From Crossaster papposus (lineage: Eukaryota; Echinodermata; Asteroidea; Velatida; Solasteridae), in assembly GCA_037893245.1 (NCBI GenBank), contig JBAIAA010000074.1, positions 744,001-808,000 on the forward strand: a stretch of 64,000 nt of DNA. The letters are read 5' to 3'. The translations under genes were made by a program, and so were the position numbers. The notes below the pieces were generated by a model. That model was not told the origin of the DNA. It saw nothing but the letters and a program-made list of their open reading frames with translations, and made no database searches. Shown here in pieces: positions 44,118 through 55,000 of the stretch. Each line of letters begins with the position of its first letter. Position 1 is the stretch's first letter.

Positions 44118-45438
44118 TCTGCTGTGTCTATAATTTATTGTTGGCATGACAAAAAAGGGTTATCAATCCATGGAACCCAAGTTTGCGACCCGCACCCGTT
44201 TAATTTCTCCATGCACATCATGAAGCCCTCTCAGGGTCTCTACTCGCAGCGAGAGAAGGAGGCCAGACATTGGTGTTATCCGCAGAAGACAACATGAACC
44301 CGCCTGGCGTGCATCTAGCCGCTTGATGGTATCAGATCGAGGTGGCTCCCAACGTATGATACTCGGACTACCTGGCATCGAGGTTCGATAAATAATCCCG
44401 CGCCTGGTGGACATGTGGTCATTGAATTGGCAGTACTATCCCCTCCATTGCCAATTACCCTTTTATTGCAGTATATCTGGATAAATGTTTATGTTGTTAT
44501 TGTTAATGACCTTGTGTAAGAATGTTAGTTGGTTGGTTTGTCCATGGAGCTATGGTTTGTCCTACCCAAGCTAGTGTCCGAAAGCTCATTTTTTTTGGCG
44601 ACAGTTTTGCTATATTATATATATATATATTTATATAAAATATTCTCGCATGTTCCAGTTTTGGGTGTGGCCCACATTCATAAACTTATATATATTATAT
44701 ATTTATAATATGTTTATAATCTCCATAATTCTCCATTTTATCTCCATAATTATAATGTTAAAAACTTTTGCTGAAAAAATCAGAGGAAAGAGGTCAGGAT
44801 CGCCTCAGATTGCACCAAAACCATATAGAATCCAAAATTTTCCGGGGCCCTTTTCCCCGGGACTTCAAATTTTCCAGTTTGGGGTGTGCCCCCATCTAAA
44901 AAATCCTAGATCCGCGCCTGGTAATTAAGCGGCATCCCGCCGGAGCAGAGAAAGATTATCGCGGTACAAACTTCTAAAATGCAGAGTGCGATACTACCCA
45001 AAATACCCGTCCAGGTTCATGGGTAGAATCGACGCGGCAAAAATGTCCATGAACCCGGATTTACTTGTGTTTAATGGCCCATTATCCTTGTAGTTGTACC
45101 CTATCATTCTGCATGGATCGTAATATCGTATAATGGCAATGCACGATGAATAAATTTTAATCTAGTTGTAGCATGGAGGAATCCTCCATGGTAATTACCC
45201 TCTTTTATAAAAAGTGTAATAGACACCAGTGATAAATGCCCTACTTCAAAATTATTTTTAAAATACTCAAAACTGTCACAGATGTTCAGGCTCTACAGAA
45301 AAATGATGATAAATATCTCATCTTTCAATTTCTTTTCAATTTTTGTTGGGTTGATTGTTGACTTTTTAAGATATTCTCACTCAAACTAGAACACCCCTAA
45401 AAACGAATGGCATTTCTCAAGCTGGAAAAGTTGTCATT

Positions 45439-46078
45439 TAAAGGGGTAATATACCTTTTGCAGCTACCCCAAAAGTACAAAAAAAAAAAAAAAAAAAAAT
45501 AAGCTTACTTGTAGGGATATTTATGATTCTAAACTGAAATTAGTCCATCTGGCATGCTGTCATTTTAAAGAAAATAACAAAAGAATGCCATTTCCAAATG
45601 TGCATCTAAATAAGCCGCGTTTGCATTGGACTTAATATTGTCCAAAGTTACCATACGTCGTAGCTAGCCGCGTTCGCATTGGACTTAATATTGTCAAAAG
45701 TTACCGTATGTGATTGTCAAAGTTAACGGTGTTAAATCCTCCGCTAGAAGCTTGGGCCTGTAGATCTTACTGTTGCGGAGGGTAAAATGGACGATTTGAC
45801 AATTAAATGTTACCCTCTGTCCGCATTGGATTTAATTTGGTTAAAGTTGACAACAGTCTTCGTAGGTTTTACCAAAAAAGTCCAAGGCGAACGCGGCTGC
45901 AAATAGTGCGCGCAGGTATTCGATCGACACGCTGGTACGCGTTGGGGCTACGATTGGTCTGTTCAGTGCGTGACACGCGCATAGCTGCAATCCGCTGGCT
46001 GAGAACGCACCCTAAACGCAGCGGTCGCAATTCAAATTGTGACTCGGCTAATTTTGAATTGAAACCGAAATCTTAGAA
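45439..46078. mobile_element. Dispersed element interrupted by a CATTGGACTT MITE
   Basis: Starts TTAAAGGGGTAATATACC near 45438; matches 35300-35570 on both sides of a 287-bp insertion at 45613-45899. Confidence 0.5.
45613..45899. mobile_element. MITE with GCCGCGTTTGCATTGGACTT end
   Basis: Left end GCCGCGTTTGCATTGGACTT, right end AAGTCCAAGGCGAACGCGGC; a second copy of the left end lies at about 45668, so the element is partly duplicated. It interrupts the surrounding repeat after AAATAA. Confidence 0.65.
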
Positions 46079-46127
46079 TATTGTTTTCTCAGAATATGCA
46101 GTATTCACAGAGCTAACAACTTCATCA

Positions 46128-46369
46128 GGGGCCAATTTCACGAAGCTGCTAAGCACAACAATTTGCTTAGCACAAACAAGTCTTGCTCATTAAAAACAGG
46201 TTACCAGCCAAAATTCTACGTGTTTTTCATGCTAAGCAAAAAAAAGTTGATTATCAATCAAAAACAGTAAAGGTCACGTGAAAATTTGGTCTGTAACCTT
46301 GTTTTTGCCAAGGACACATTTTCATGCTAAGCAAATTGTTGTGCTTAGCAGCTCCGTGAAATTGGCCCC
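46128..46369. mobile_element. Palindromic MITE, family 3
   Basis: GGGGCCAATTTCACGAAGC to GCTCCGTGAAATTGGCCCC, 242 bp. Confidence 0.8.
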
Positions 46370-47300
46370 AGGTCTGTTGTCAAGCACCTTTTTGCTGCTT
46401 CAAATGATAAAAATGCACAACCGACAAATAGTACATAAAATAGGGGTCTAGCGTTGGCCAAGGTATGCCATAAAAAAGAGTAAAAAATTGAAGGCTCGAG
46501 ACTAGCAAGTCCAGAAAATAATGTTTTTATCTGTATACAGATAACATTTCAGGTGGTGTGAAACAAATTAAACAAACAATACTGAGGTTTTTTTTCTAAT
46601 TAATTACACTATTTCAATAATTTGGTGAACCCACCTTTTATCTCCTTGTGCCCCAAAATAACTATACATGTATTGCACTACACCAAGCTTAAAACAATTA
46701 AACACACAGAAAACTAGACCAAAACAAAGAGACAAACAGTTTTTTAAGAGGTTTACTCTGCATAAATATTTAATACTACATATTTAATACTGCATATTTA
46801 ATACTAATTGTAATAAAATACCTTTAAAGATAGAATTCCCAGTACATGTATTACAAAAATACAAACTTTTGTTTGCATAAATTGTATTCAAAAATATCTA
46901 TAAAATGTATAACATTGGGAAAACTTGTTTGTAGAATATGCCAAGCTTTTCAGTTGATTTAGTTGTACATGAGAAAATTGAATCAAAATTAACAATCAAA
47001 ATACTTTACTTTTTGCTTTATTAGTATAAAACATAAAGACCTTTCCACTTACATATATTATTGCATTGTTCAGTCGCATTCACAATTATAATTCATTTTT
47101 AATCTTTCTATCTTTCAACTGAAACCATATATTGTCACCTTTTTGGGGGACAATATTAAATCTAATGGGGATATTGACATCCCTGTCAACTTACCGCACA
47201 GCGTGTGCAAAATGTGGCATTCTGCCAATCACTGGCATCAGTGTTAAAAAAATGATAAAAAATGGGAATGCGTGGTAGATTTGCTTGAAGGAATGTTGTG

Positions 47301-47803
47301 TTAAAGGTGGGATACACCAATAGTAACTACTCAATTTCTCACAAATGGGTGAATTTGGGGGGGTTGTATTTTATAGTAAATATCATTTTATAACCAGTTC
47401 GTGCCGGGATTATTTTAACATCACCGAGCCGAGGCGCGGGATTATTTGTAACAAAACTCGATTAGAGGCGGGTTCAGGCCTTAGCACACCCACACATTTC
47501 CGGCCTTGCTGGCTGCTGAAAAATATTTCCGGCCTTGCTCCTGACGTGTTTATGCATCATTCATTTTGCGTGTATATACGTCCTCCGGCGCGAACTGGTT
47601 AACTGACCTGTCTGAAGTTGTTCTTATGTTTTTCATTTTTTTCCGCATAAAATGTATTTTTCAAAACGATTATAGGATATTTTAAGTGCAATCATTTTGC
47701 TGGATACCTACAGTCATTAATTACTTTTAAAAAGTAAGATATTTTGCAAAAAATTTTGTAGTAAAAATGTTTGATATCTGCAAATGGTTTATCCTACCTT
47801 TAG
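47301..47803 (+). mobile_element. Family 2 MITE carrying a nested family 1 MITE
   Basis: TTAAAGGTGGGATACACC to GGTTTATCCTACCTTTA; split at its internal ...ATATCGTTTAACTGACC site by 47390-47602. Confidence 0.8.
47390..47602 (-). mobile_element. Family 1 MITE nested in family 2
   Basis: ATAACCAGTTCGTGCCGG to GGCGCGAACTGGTTAA. Unsplit family 2 copies have TTTAACTGACC here, so the insertion went into a TTAA. Confidence 0.85.
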
Positions 47804-48494
47804 GTTTCCACGTGGACGCGAAAGAAAAAGTCCAATGGAAACACGGCTTTACACTTGTATCCACCAACACATTTCTTTTTAGTCTTGATCCCCCAACAAA
47901 ACAAGAAAGTTATTTTTTTCTCTAAGCTACTATTATTTTCACAATGGAAACTTAAGATATCTTAACAAAGAATAGATAAAAGAATCATTAAGAGTATATT
48001 ATGGACAGAGATAATAAATTGTGAAGCAAATTGTTTTGTACCCTAAACCTATTGACAGACAATCTACACACATCACAAAAAGTAAGTTTCCCCTCTTAGT
48101 CCAGGGAAAATACTTAATTTTGTTTTGTTGACCTCACACAAACTGCAATAGAATATTTTTTACCACAGTGCACTTCTATAAGCTCCCTAGAACGACATAC
48201 TAAAAATCTCAAAAAATTAAAGTGGTGGAAATATGGCTAATTTGCATAAATCGGTAATCCCTGCCGCGTAATATATTTATTCCTATATTTGGGTATATTA
48301 TTATTATTTATAAGTTTATTTTGGTGATTCTACTTACATATCCATAATTCAATAACATTTTCTAAAGCATAAAAATGACTAAATAGTTATGCGAACATAG
48401 TAATTATCCAAAATGACAACTTTGTGAACCCATAAATGTGCGCACATTACAGTATTAATGAGTCTGCTCACATGCTGCTGCTGGGGAATAGCCA

Positions 48495-48645
48495 TCCAGA
48501 TCTTAACCCATTGAGCATCTTTTGGACTAGCTGAAGCGTTCTGTGAATGCTGGAATCAATGAAGAATGTACTCTCGCTGAATTGGCACAATTGTTGCAGG
48601 AGGAATGGATGGCTATTTCTCAGCAGGATTCTTTGTTCCTGTAAT
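48495..48645 (+). pseudogene. Tc1-like transposase C-terminal remnant
   Basis: A PDLNP block followed, after a frameshift, by an IEHLLD block, a stop, then LKRSVNAGINEECTLAEL, AQLLQEEWMAISQQ and TAA. This matches the SPDLNPIExLW...L.EEW..I order at the end of Tc1-family transposases. Dead. Confidence 0.6.
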
Positions 48646-48931
48646 ATATCTGTTGTTCTCTTTTGTGTCACAATCCTCGGTCGTAATACTTGTTACTTGT
48701 TTCAGCTAACCATAAATACTAACTATGTCTTGTAATACATCATTTTAAAGCAATTATTTCTTGTAGATTTGATTTTTCTAAATATCTCAAAACGTCAAGA
48801 TGCCTACTTTACAGCCCTTTCGTCGTGGACGGTCTTCGGCTCGGTCTATTACCGATTGGTCATCGCCCAACCCGGTCAATTATCACGCAGTAATGACCGG
48901 GTCATCGCCCTGTTATTCCCTAATTAAAATA

Positions 48932-49054
48932 CTACACAATGCCCATTATTCTAACCATCTCTTCTCGCATTTTTACCTTCTGCACTTTTCCTGTTACAGT
49001 CAGCGGGAACTCGGACACGAAGTGAACGATCTTGGGGATATTGAAGTGAGCAAT
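48932..49054 (-). CDS. ACSF2: ACSF2-like copy B, exon 13
   Basis: [26 protein letters not shown] with the catalytic Lys, ending MVRIMGIV and TAG. Acceptor CCCTGCAG. Confidence 0.94.
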   Translation of the reverse strand: MAHFNIPKIVHFVSEFPLTVTGKVQKVKMREEMVRIMGIV

Positions 49055-52000
49055 CTGCAGGGACAAGTAATAAATGGTAGGTTGGTTGCTGTCATTTCAG
49101 TAACCACCAGTGATGTCGGGATGTCTCGAGACCTGGTCTCGGTCTCGGGACCTTTTTTTAAGTCTCGGTCTTGGTCTTGTCCTAGCAAAATCTCGGGTCT
49201 CAGAGGGGCAGTCTCAAATGTGAAGGTCCTGGTCTCGATGCCACAGTCTCTGGTTTTACACTCGAGACCCGTCGAGAGCACAGCAAAATATGTTGCACCA
49301 CACAAATTACGTTGCACCACAAAAATCTAGTCTTGATTCCGAGGACAGAACAGAAAACTTAAAGGTGCAAACATCCAAATACCTTACTTGACTGTAAGTG
49401 AAAAAAAGTGAATAAATTCACCTTAAAGGTAGGATACACCATTTGTAGATATCGAAAATATTTAATACCGAATTATTAAGAAATATCTTACTCATTTGAA
49501 AGTAAATAATGATTCAAGGCATCCAGCAAAATGATTGCACTAGATATTCTGTAATTATTTCGAAAAATTAAAATTTATAAAGAAAAAATTGCAACAAAGA
49601 AACATCAACACTGACCTCTCCTTTGCAAAAGTCTCTGATTTCGTCTTCCGTCGCTGTTTGTCCTTCCTTTAGCTTGACCCAGGCACACACTATCTCCCCA
49701 AGACGCTCGTCTGGAACACCTATCACCTTCATTATAAAGAAAAGCCAATACAACAAATAACAACAGTGGTTATAGACAGTGGTTATCGATGAACGAATCC
49801 TTGATATTGCCAGGGGCCAATTTCATAGAGCTGCTTAACCAGTTCGCGCTGGGATTATTTTAACATAACCGAGCCGAGGTGCGGGATTATTTTTAACAAA
49901 ACTCGATCCGAGGCGGGTTCAGGCCGATGGTACCGGGAAGAACACCCACACATTCCCGGCCTTGCTCGCTACTGACAGATATTTCCGGCCTTGCTCGTGA
50001 TGTGTTTATACGTCATCCGTTTTGAATCTGGGGAAAACTTTGCGTGTATATACGTCCTCCGGCGCGAACAATTCCTTGAGCACAAAACATAATTGCTTAG
50101 TAAAACCAGCTTACCAGCATAACTCCAAGATATGGATATTGTTTGTGATTGGTACTTAGCTGTTGTTAGCTTAGCATTAACAGTCGCATGGAATTTTTGC
50201 TCTTTACCTGATTTATTAAGCAAGGGTTTTTGTGCTTGAGCAAAATTGTGTGCTAAAAGCAGCTCTATGAAATTGGGCTGAGGAGAAAAGCTGATATCTT
50301 ACTAAAGAAATACATTTAGTAGGACAAATAGGGCAGATTGTGCCTTTGATGATACAAGCATACAATTTGCAGGGATGTAGTCGAGTCCATCACAAGTCCC
50401 TGCAAGTCCTTGCAAGTCCTTGCAAGTCCATCACAAGTCCTCCAGTTCCAATTCAAAAGCAAAATTCAATGACAAAAGCATTCCTTTGTCATTGTTCATC
50501 TAGTTACTTGTGACTGCCTTTATGAAGGGACTTGTGACTGGCTTCACGAAAGGACTTGTGAACGGACTTGCAGGGACTCGACTACAACTCTGATAATTTG
50601 GCACACAGTCAGAGTATGTCATGAGAAAGATATTTGGATATAGGGCTATCGCAGATTTATCTCTGAAAAAATATCTAGGTAAAATAACATTTTTGAAAAT
50701 TGTGAAATTTGTTATTGTACCTATATATTTCTTGTGAATTCTCCCTATATTCCGTGAATGGGTTCAAATCAACTAGTCTAGTTTCCTAATCTGATAATTC
50801 CAAAATCGGATAAATTACTCTGTTTTGTCTGAAGGAATTCATTTGTTTCTTGGTTTTTCCAGCATCTTTGATCACAATACTTAAAGGTAGGATACACCAT
50901 TTACAGATATCGAAAATATTTACTACCGAATTATTAAGAAATATCTTACTCATTTGAAAGTAAATAATGATTCTAGGCTTCCAGCAAAAGGATTGCAATA
51001 GATATCCTGTATAGTGTAATTATTCTGAAAAATATAATTTTATAAAGAAAAATTTGCAATCGCCTTCCGGCGATCGCAAAAAAACACAAAAATAACATAA
51101 AAATAACTGCTCGACGCTGGTTGAAAACAAATGCTGTTTTTCGTGCTTTTCTCGGAATTCATGATTGTAAAACTTTGGACAGGTCAGTTAAACAATATTT
51201 AATATGAAAAATACAACCCCCCAAAAAAAATCCACCCATTCATGATAATTCAAGCAATTACCAATGGTGTATCCTACCTTTAAAATATGCATCCACTAAT
51301 TCATATCCACCCAAAGCAAATGGTGTATACTAATTAAAACTCTAAAATACTCCTACACAACAAGGTTAGGATAGCCCTGCGATACAATGTACCTGGACAT
51401 CGGCAATTTTGGGGTGTTTGTACAGGAAGTTCTCAATCTCTACAGGATAGATGTTCTCCCCGCCTCTGATGATCATGTCTTGACTGCGTCCTACAATTGA
51501 TACATATCCTTCGTCGTTCATCACGGCAATATCCCTGAAGTTGGGAAGAACATAAAAGTGAACCAGTTGTTAATATTTCCAAAATGATTTGAAAGGCTAT
51601 GCCAAACTTGAATGACTGCTTAACCAGTTTACGTTGGATAATGTGTATACACACACAAAAATTTCAGGAAATCTAAACGGACGACAGATAAACACGTCAC
51701 GATCAAGGCCAAAATTATCTGTAAGCAATCGGCTCGCAGCGAGCGAGGCTGGATATATCAAGGTGTGCTAGCCACAAATGCCGGCCTGAAAATGCAGAGT
51801 TGTATTCGAGTCCCTGCAAGTCCACCACAAGTCATTCAGTCTCAAGTCAAGTCACTAGCTATTCAAATGAACTTGTAACAAAAGCATTATTTGTCATTGT
51901 TCAACCAGTTACTTGCGACTGGCTTTATGAAAAGACTTGTGACAGGACTTGTGACAGGACTTGTGACAGGACTTGTGACAGGACTTGTGACTGGCCTTGT

Positions 52001-55000
52001 GACTGGCCTTGTGACTGGACTTGTGACTGGACTTGTGACTGGACTTGTGACTGGACTTGTGACTGGACTTGTGACTGGACTTGTGACTGGACTTGTGACT
52101 GGACTTGTGACTGGACTTGTGACTGGACTTGTGACTGGACTTGTGACAGGACTTGTGACAGGACTTGTGACAGGACTTGTGACAGGACTTGTGACTGGAC
52201 TTGTGACTGGACTTGTGACTGGACTTGTGACTGGACTTGTGACTGGACTTGTGACTGGACTTGTGACTGGACTTGTGAAAGGACTCGTGACTGGACTCGT
52301 GACTGGACTCGTGACTGGACTTGTGACTGGACTTGTGACTGGACTTGTGACTGGACTTGTGAAAGGACTTGCAGGGACTCGGATACAACTCTGTGAAAAC
52401 GCACATGTATAAAACAAAGCGTGACGTCATTATGTCTGGGGCTTATGAGCTACAGTCAGTGCTATCCAAGAAAAAAAACTCAAAAAAAAACAAACCCCAA
52501 AACACTGATACACCAACAGGTGCAATTATACTAATTCAAGAAAGATATATAGGTTTGTTTATGGTGTAAATAGAGGAAACATCCCTGACCCATGTCGGTG
52601 AATCGGGGTTTGGTGTGTAATAATCGAGGACGTCCTCGATTTAGATTCGTGTACAAAACCAATAAAAGCTGTCAGAAGAAAATCATCAAGAGAAACAAAA
52701 TAAATCCTTGATTTACACCATTAAAAAAACTTGTGTGTGTTAACTTAGTACTCACCCTGTGTGGAACCATCTAGTTTTATCAATAACTTCGTCCGTCTTC
52801 TTTTGATTGTTCCAGTAGCCCATCATGGTCGTGTATCCCCGACTGCACAGCTCACCGGACGTGTTGCGTGGAACAATCTCCCCTGTTTGCGTGTCGATGA
52901 TCTTCAACTGTTTCCAATGATGAGTGTTTCAATTTCAAGTATTTTTTAAATACAAAACTTGTTAAAGTTAGTATACACCCTTTTCTTTTACTGTTATTTT
53001 CAATGTCCATAACATAGTGACACTGACTCATTTTTAAAGTTTCGTGTTCATAGTTCCTTTAAAAATCAAAAAAATGTACCGGTAATGCTTTTTTTGTAGT
53101 CTGGTTCTGTAACTTCCAAACAGACAAAACAGAACAATTTGTGGACATCCGGAAATTATCAGACTAGTTTGCTGGCACCCATTCTTGAACGTGTAACAGT
53201 ATTTCAAATAAAATGACTAAATTTCATAAATTGTGATGCGATCAAGCAAAATCAGTCTGAAGTAGGCCTTGGTCATTTTGGGGATTTTTACATATTCTTT
53301 TGTAGCGTACTTCATCAGGCACCATTTCAATGAAAACCCCATGTGAATACGACCTTTGGTTAAAAATTTACCATTTGAACACCAGCACGTTAAAAATAAA
53401 GAAACTGAGAAAATCATGTTTTTGTATCACTTCCCTTCTGAACTTGGTTAAAAGAGTATTTTCACTTTGTAAAAGAAAAATATTTTCCCAATCTGTTTTT
53501 GTAAAATCTGATTTTTCCACCCCTACAAACATATTTTGGCCCGATATCAAAACAAGAATTGCCGAGTTCCGACTGATTTCGCTTGATCGCATCACAATTG
53601 GGGACAGTTTTTGAAAATAGTCAGATTTTTCCAAAGATTGCCGGCCGACAAACGTTGGAAATTAATACAAAATTCCACTTTTCCTGAAAATCACAGCACA
53701 CCAGATGCCGTGAATTCACAACTGAGACTGTTATTCACTTACAGTCAAGTAAGGTACAATGTATTTCATAATAATTCAGTATTTTTTTGTTTTGTATTTA
53801 CAAATGGTGTATACTAACTTTAAAGGGTACTAGAAATACAAAACTTTAATATGGCGAGAAAAACGTTTTAATAATGCTGAATACTTAACAACTGCAAAAA
53901 CTTCATATTTGTTTCTATTCGTTCATTAATCGTGACCCTAAAATAAAAACCAATATGCGCCGTGCCCCGCCCATAAAAGATGACGTCACGGTAAGAATAG
54001 AGTGTGGCTGTACCAGGCTAAGCCTAGCCTTGAATACAAGGCTATGCTGTATCCGCAACGTGGGATCATCGTTTGCCACAACACTAAACGTGTACATAGC
54101 CCGCAATGCATTATTATACATACTCAGCTGGTTCTCTATAATAATGCATTGCGGGCTATGTACACATTTGGTGTTATGACAAACGATGATCCCACGCTGT
54201 GGAAACAGTGCAGCCTTGTATTCAAGGCTAGGCTTAGCCTGGTATAGCCACGCTATATTCTTACCGTGACGTCATCTTTTGTGGGCGGGGCACGGTGCAT
54301 ATTGCTTTTCATTTTAGGGTCACGATTAATGAGCAAACATAAACAAATATGAAGTTTGTGCAGTTGTTAAGTATTAAGCGTTATTAAAGGATATATTTCG
54401 CCATATTAAAGTTTTGAATTTCAGTTACCCTTTAAAGGATTATGAATACAGCAGTGTGCTTCTTTTGTGTGTGTCTAAACTGTATTTAGCAAGAGTTTTC
54501 TTTTTATCTGTATACCAATTTTGTATTGAATCAATGCATCAAATTTTGAGAACCTATGAAAAGAGTGTAATAAAACAACACAATTTTGAAAAGCAATATT
54601 TTAGACACACTTACCTCTGTGTGGGGTGCTACTTTGCCTACAGTGGTAACTCTTTTATCAATTGGGTCATCCCGGCAAGTTTGGGTGATGACTGGCGACG
54701 TCTCCGTTAGTCCATAACAAATCTGAAATACGAAAATCCCAAAGGAAGTTTGACTTTGTTGCACAAAAAAAGTTGCATATTCTTGCTTTTATTGAACATT
54801 GGCCAAAAAAACTTTAAAAAACCAAACAGGGGATCAATGGCACAGAGCTGGGGCCAATTTCATTGAGCTGCTAAGCAAACAAAATTGCTTAGCACAAAAA
54901 AGTCTTGCTCAGTAAAATCAGGATACCGGGCAAAACGTTGTCATGCTAAAAACAAGCTGAACATCATGTTACAAACGATACACTACACATCACCTGAACA

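Larger units (their letters stand above)
37976..48931. other. Intergenic region between the tandem ACSF2-like genes
   Basis: No intact gene seen. Holds the foldback element 38075-40659, a damaged multi-copy gene at 41172-43330, a Tc1 remnant at 48495-48645, tandem repeats at 44034-44117 and MITEs at 45439-47803. 43340-44030, 44130-45430, 46400-47280 and 47860-48460 are AT-rich and show nothing recognisable. Any promoter of copy A would lie at the left end; none is evident. Confidence 0.55.

Noticed and set aside
43998-44297. Open frame with RIGSIGGGSDRSEED repeats
   Set aside because: Produced by the four-copy 20-bp tandem repeat; no support outside it.
51800-52430. Five long overlapping open frames on both strands (up to 198 codons, Thr-Cys-Asp-Trp, Leu-Val-Thr-Gly or Pro-Val-Thr-Ser repeats)
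   Set aside because: They arise because a 12-bp tandem repeat without stop codons is open in all frames; no start context, splice sites or conservation.
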